From Mariprofundaceae bacterium (GTDB lineage: Bacteria > Pseudomonadota > Zetaproteobacteria > Mariprofundales > Mariprofundaceae): 64,000 nt of DNA. Location: NCBI GenBank assembly GCA_030950925.1, contig JAUZQO010000007.1, positions 1 to 64,000 of the forward strand. Direction: 5' to 3'. Below are positions 63,666-64,000 of this stretch, in pieces. The notes under the pieces are model-generated. The model searched no databases and was not told where the DNA came from. It saw only the letters and a program-made list of their open reading frames with translations. A program made the position numbers and the translations under genes. Positions within the stretch are counted from its first letter, which is position 1. Each line of letters starts with the position of its first letter.

Positions 63666-64000
63666 ATCAATCACCTGTTTATTTGATTGATTTCCCTGTG
63701 AATGTGGATGCGGATATGCGTGTCCAACTGGGGCGTTTATTACCTGATACTGCGGTCACTTCATATCAACAACAAGAAATTTTTGTGTTGGGTCAAGAAG
63801 ATTGGCCAGCAGAAGAAAATGCGGTGATTCTACTGTGGGATAGCATCATGGTGGTTTCCTTGGTGCGTCGTTTGTTTGAAAAACAACCGCAAGCCAATGT
63901 GGTGGTGTTGGCTGGACTGGGTGATCCTGAACGTGGTGGTGATGTGATGGCATTGGGTGCAATGGATTATCGTATGCTTCCTTGCCCCGATGAGGTGATG
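63662..64000 (+). CDS. Receiver-like regulatory protein, 3' end outside the window
   Basis: 113 codons, open to the window edge. ATG 63662 overlaps the TPR stop (ATGA). The segment VVVLAGLGDPERGGDVMALGAMDYRMLPCPDEVM looks like the second half of a response-regulator receiver (beta4-alpha4-beta5, with Leu-Pro-Cys-Pro replacing Lys-Pro), but the usual acidic pocket and phospho-Asp are not visible, so it is a degenerate receiver. Such domains often precede a sigma-54 activator module; what follows cannot be seen. Confidence 0.6.
   Translation, partial: MNQSPVYLIDFPVNVDADMRVQLGRLLPDTAVTSYQQQEIFVLGQEDWPAEENAVILLWDSIMVVSLVRRLFEKQPQANVVVLAGLGDPERGGDVMALGAMDYRMLPCPDEVM

Overview
The window is a 64 kb piece of a moderately AT-rich proteobacterial chromosome. 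The gene set (sigma-54, HprK, RapZ, a PTS without any sugar permease, Mla lipid transport, 6S RNA between zapA and the folate cyclo-ligase gene, secY-adk-infA order) suggests an early-branching proteobacterium. Zetaproteobacteria (Mariprofundus or Ghiorsea relatives) is my best guess; this is inference from gene content and order, not from a search.

Layout. 1-3.85 kb is accessory: the end of a large Ig-domain surface protein, an orphan membrane-anchored protein, and an Rpn-family nuclease preceded by the decayed tail of a second Rpn copy. 3.9-11.3 kb is a regulatory block: bolA-grxD, then rpoN-hpf-ptsN-hprK-rapZ-EIIA(Man)-ptsH-ptsI, most genes overlapping or nearly touching. 11.5-19 kb holds oligopeptidase A and a cobalamin-riboswitch-controlled B12 uptake operon (btuB-tonB-btuF-btuC-btuD). 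19-29 kb runs on the plus strand through bamC, ppnP, ilvE, gph-thiE-thiD, mlaFEDC (no mlaB) and a YhdP/AsmA-like giant. 29-32 kb is on the minus strand: ccdA, a ZapB-like coiled coil, zapA, 6S RNA, the folate cyclo-ligase gene and ymdB. 32.2-35.7 kb is a periplasmic-binding-domain hybrid histidine kinase gene cut in two by a small mobile element. 35.8-55.6 kb holds tpiA-secG-tRNA-Leu and then one continuous str/S10/spc/alpha ribosomal cluster from rpsL to rplQ. 55.7-64 kb carries a flippase-like membrane protein, a twin cNMP-binding protein, an M24 peptidase, a YihY-family protein, a sigma-54-dependent response regulator, a TPR protein and the start of a receiver-like protein.

The most interesting item is a pair of short inverted-repeat elements (MITEs) at 11342-11479 and 33004-33132. 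They share terminal inverted repeats of the TATAGT...ACTATA type and two internal hairpins. The first hairpin differs between copies by a compensatory base-pair change, which indicates that the fold matters. Each copy puts a TAG stop in frame just inside its left end. One copy ends ptsI early; the other splits the sensor kinase gene, and removing exactly 129 bp rejoins the reading frame.

Functionally, sigma-54 (4.7 kb) and the sigma-54 activator (60.2 kb) are both present. The PTS proteins form a phosphorelay with a regulatory but not a transport role. The Mla and YhdP-like proteins point to outer-membrane phospholipid homeostasis. The ribosomal cluster is standard in order but uses zinc-binding forms of S4 and S14, with further Cys clusters in L36, L24 and Adk.
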